A stretch of DNA of 8,024 bases, from contig JAOZTO010000096.1 in NCBI GenBank assembly GCA_029942265.1, positions 1-8,024 on the forward strand, given 5' to 3'. The stretch is from Desulfocapsa sp. Its GTDB lineage: Bacteria > Desulfobacterota > Desulfobulbia > Desulfobulbales > Desulfocapsaceae. The first letter of the stretch is position 1; every line of letters starts with the position of its first letter. Shown here piece by piece: positions 6,254-8,024 of this stretch. The notes beneath the pieces are model-generated. The model was given only the letters and a program-made list of their open reading frames with translations. It was not told the DNA's origin and did not search any database. A program made the translations under genes and the position numbers.

Positions 6254-6356
6254 TCGTAAGTGCTCCATGAACACCACCCTGCACGATCTCGAAGCACTTA
6301 CAGGGACAGGAGTTTGATAAAGCAAGGTGCGGTTAATTGGACGCTTACGTATAATC
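6248..6356. mobile_element. MITE-like insertion (93 bp) with 8-bp target duplication, IS66-type ends
   Basis: GTATAATC occurs at 6248-6255 and again at 6349-6356, exactly flanking a 93-bp segment (6256-6348). The segment ends are imperfect inverted repeats. The left end begins GTAAGTGCTCCATG; the right end, read inward, begins GTAAGCGTCCAATT. Both continue with AAC, CACC and TGC blocks, about 21 matches over 29 positions with two single-base gaps. An internal copy of the left end's first nine bases occurs inverted at 6293-6301. There is no open reading frame. From established knowledge, IS66-family elements have termini starting GTAA and make 8-bp duplications, so this is probably a non-autonomous derivative. 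It separates the convergent aspT-like and tctA genes, whose stop codons would otherwise be 2 bp apart. Confidence 0.75.
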
Positions 6357-7862
6357 TTATTCCTTTACATTCTTCTTCCGATATTCTCTCCAAAAAGCAG
6401 AAACAACCATGGCCACAGTTATAAAAATAAGAATCTGACAAATCGGGCTCCCGAAGAAAAATTTAAATGCTGATCCTTCAGTACCAACAAGGGTAAGAGA
6501 ACGAATAAAACTATCCTCAATAAGAGGCCCGAGAACAATCCCCAGGATTACAGGTGCGATCTTAAAGCCAGCTCTGAGCATTAGAAATCCCAGATAGCCA
6601 CATGCTGTCGCTACACCAACATCAAAAACCTCACCACGTACTGCATATGATCCGATAAATGCAAGAATCAAAACAGAGGGAATAATAAATGCCGGACGAA
6701 TCGTTAAAATACCGGAGTACACAGGAGTTGCCACCGTACCAACCACATAAAGAGCAAAAACTGTGGGAATAAAGGCAAGGATAAACCCATACACAATCTC
6801 GCCATTATATGTAAAAAGATCAGGCCCTGGAATCAAACCATTGATCGTCAAGGCACCTAAAAGTATAGCAGCGCTTGCAGATCCAGGAATGCCAAAAGCA
6901 AGCAGCGGCACAAGAGAACCACCAACCATGGCGTTATTTGAAGTTTCGGAAGCAAGAATACCTTCAAGGTTTCCCTTGCCAAACTCATCGGGTTTCTTTG
7001 ACCAGCGCTTTGCCTCACTATACGAAACAAAACTTGCAATTGATGCACCAGCGCCTGGCAGAATCCCTATAATTACCCCGATAAATGCTGAGCGAATAAT
7101 CAAAAAAGGACGAACAAAAGCGAATTTCAGTGTTTTTGCTAATGCGCCTGGTTGTGGTTTTGTTCCGGGTGCCTTAAGTTCAGATCGTCCTAGTTGATTG
7201 AGCATTTGTGATATTGCAAAAAAACCAAGCAACATCGGAATAAGAGGCAAAGGTGCTTCCATCTGATAAAACCCAAAAGAAAAACGAGGATATCCAGAAC
7301 CGGGATCTGCACCAATGGTGGCTAGCCACAAACCAATACAGGATGCAATCACTCCTTTGGCAAAATCTTTTGCTGTTAGATTACACACCACTGCAAGTCC
7401 TGTAATCGCCAACCAGAACATTTCTGCTGAATTAAATTTCAAGGATAATTCAGCTAGTGGTGGCGTAAAAACAAGCAGAATCGCAACCCCACATAAGCCT
7501 CCCACGCTTGATCCAAGAACAGCCATATACAAGGCTTCACGCGCTCTCCCTTTTTGAGAGAGTGGATAACCATCCATGGCTGTGCAAATAGCAGCAGGTG
7601 TTCCAGGAGTATTGATAAGTACCGCAGAGACAGAACCGCCATACTCAGCGGCCATATAAATTGCACCGAGCAAAACCAGTGCACTCGTAGGATCCAGTAC
7701 AAAAGTCATTGGCAAAACCAGTGCAATAGTAACTGACGCACTGATTCCAGGCATGGCACCACCAATGATTCCTATCATTACCCCCAGAACAGATAAGCCC
7801 AGAGTTTTCCATGTAAAAATTGCAGCCGCTGCACTAATTAGAGTTTCTAATGGTATATCCAT
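6357..7862 (-). CDS. tctA: TctA-family large membrane subunit of a tripartite tricarboxylate transporter
   Basis: A 501-residue polytopic membrane protein, the usual TctA length. The TTT system imports carboxylates using a periplasmic binding protein (TctC), a small membrane subunit (TctB) and this large carrier, driven by an ion gradient. The two halves repeat the family signature: GAMPGISASV (35-44) with NTPGTPAA (84-91), and GILPGAGASI (266-275) with FGIPGSASAA (323-332); SETSNNA (305-311) is also typical. Residues 14-33, 41-55, 62-78 and many later segments are hydrophobic helices; the C-terminus is basic (REYRKKN). AAGGA at 7873-7869, six bases from ATG, supports the start. The 162 bp upstream encode no tctB or tctC, and nothing related follows downstream, so within this window the subunit stands alone; partners may lie beyond the window. 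The substrate (citrate, tartrate, other acids) cannot be predicted. Confidence 0.93.
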   Translation of the reverse strand: MDIPLETLISAAAAIFTWKTLGLSVLGVMIGIIGGAMPGISASVTIALVLPMTFVLDPTSALVLLGAIYMAAEYGGSVSAVLINTPGTPAAICTAMDGYPLSQKGRAREALYMAVLGSSVGGLCGVAILLVFTPPLAELSLKFNSAEMFWLAITGLAVVCNLTAKDFAKGVIASCIGLWLATIGADPGSGYPRFSFGFYQMEAPLPLIPMLLGFFAISQMLNQLGRSELKAPGTKPQPGALAKTLKFAFVRPFLIIRSAFIGVIIGILPGAGASIASFVSYSEAKRWSKKPDEFGKGNLEGILASETSNNAMVGGSLVPLLAFGIPGSASAAILLGALTINGLIPGPDLFTYNGEIVYGFILAFIPTVFALYVVGTVATPVYSGILTIRPAFIIPSVLILAFIGSYAVRGEVFDVGVATACGYLGFLMLRAGFKIAPVILGIVLGPLIEDSFIRSLTLVGTEGSAFKFFFGSPICQILIFITVAMVVSAFWREYRKKNVKE

Positions 7863-8024
7863 TACTTATCCTTGATGGCGTCGTAAAAACTCTCCTTCTG
7901 CTTCGTTGCTGCATATGGAGAGTTTTCCCTAGCCATCTCAAGCTTGATCTCTTTACGGTAAATATTCGGCTAGGAGCTTGTCCGAGAATAGGCATTTCGT
8001 TCAAAATCGAAGAATTTTCAAAAA
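7863..8024. other. Non-coding, repeat-like region upstream of tctA
   Basis: This stretch holds no plausible gene. It contains the single repeat arm near 7872 and a 10-bp inverted repeat, AAAACTCTCC (7886-7895) with GGAGAGTTTT (7917-7926). There is also a 10-bp palindrome TCAAGCTTGA (7938-7947), and a final 55 bp with TCAAAAT / ATTTTCA partial symmetry near 8002-8020. The density of symmetric motifs suggests dispersed intergenic repeats. A minus-strand frame of 24 codons from ATG 7936 ends in TAA overlapping the tctA ATG by one base, but it runs through the repeat and lacks a ribosome site. A promoter for tctA is expected here, but no convincing boxes are visible. Confidence 0.45.
7871..7926. 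repeat. Intergenic repeat unit with internal inverted repeat
   Basis: TTGATGGCGTCGTAAAAA at 7872-7889 matches the palindrome arm plus flanking A at 2221-2238 in 16 of 18 positions. Adjacent to it, AAAACTCTCC and GGAGAGTTTT form a 10-bp perfect hairpin with a 21-base loop (7896-7916). The tctA ribosome site lies at the left edge of the unit, so the hairpin may fall in the tctA leader RNA. I infer a REP-like dispersed element; the genome copy number is unknown. Confidence 0.5.

Noticed and set aside
6256..6301. 9-bp inverted repeat GTAAGTGCT / AGCACTTAC as terminator of the aspT-like gene
   Set aside because: 28-base loop and no T-run; better explained as repeated end sequence inside the MITE.
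6763..7197. 144-codon plus-strand frame opposite tctA
   Set aside because: Antisense shadow of a conserved membrane gene; no ribosome site or recognisable domain.
7862..7936. 24-codon minus-strand frame whose TAA overlaps the tctA ATG by one base
   Set aside because: It runs through the repeat arm and hairpin, has no ribosome site, and the frame upstream is closed by TAG at 7972; the overlap is probably chance. It does not resemble TctB.

Overview
The window is AT-rich bacterial DNA with tightly packed genes on both strands. The gene set (a PhnD-type periplasmic binding protein, an HAD/NUDIX pair, TypA/BipA, an AspT-type exchanger, a TctA-type carrier) and a probable UGA-decoded selenoprotein with a bacterial-type SECIS hairpin suggest a Gram-negative anaerobe. 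Desulfobacterota (Desulfobulbales-like sulfate reducers) is my best guess. This lineage call is an inference from gene style and selenocysteine use, not from a marker gene.

Layout. 1-181: leader with a small hairpin and a candidate sigma-70 promoter. 182-1066 (+): secreted PhnD-like substrate-binding protein, closed by a good intrinsic terminator (1097-1138). 1183-1755 and 1757-2197 (+): an HAD phosphatase of the 5'-nucleotidase type and a NUDIX hydrolase, one base apart and probably translated together, a likely nucleotide clean-up pair. 2202-2237: a perfect 17-bp palindrome whose arm recurs near 7872. 2276-2440 (-): a 54-codon gene absent from a normal ORF scan because codon 32 is an in-frame UGA. 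2450-4249 (-): full-length typA. 4250-4561: a divergent spacer holding a minus-strand intrinsic terminator inside the typA leader. 4562-6253 (+): AspT/YbjL-type exchanger with two RCK_C domains. 6256-6348: a 93-bp MITE-like insertion flanked by 8-bp direct repeats. 6357-7862 (-): TctA large membrane subunit. 7863-8024: non-coding, repeat-like DNA.

The most interesting object is the small gene just downstream of typA. It encodes two membrane helices separated by a short polar loop with a Cys-x-x-UGA (CxxU) motif. A stem-loop with AGGU in its apical region starts at the right distance after the UGA. I read it as a small redox-type membrane selenoprotein that I cannot assign to a known family. 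Second is the MITE between the convergent aspT-like and tctA genes. Its ends and target duplication look IS66-like, and removing it leaves the two stop codons only 2 bp apart. Transport genes (PhnD-like, AspT-like, TctA-like) dominate the rest, but each appears without its usual partner genes in this window.
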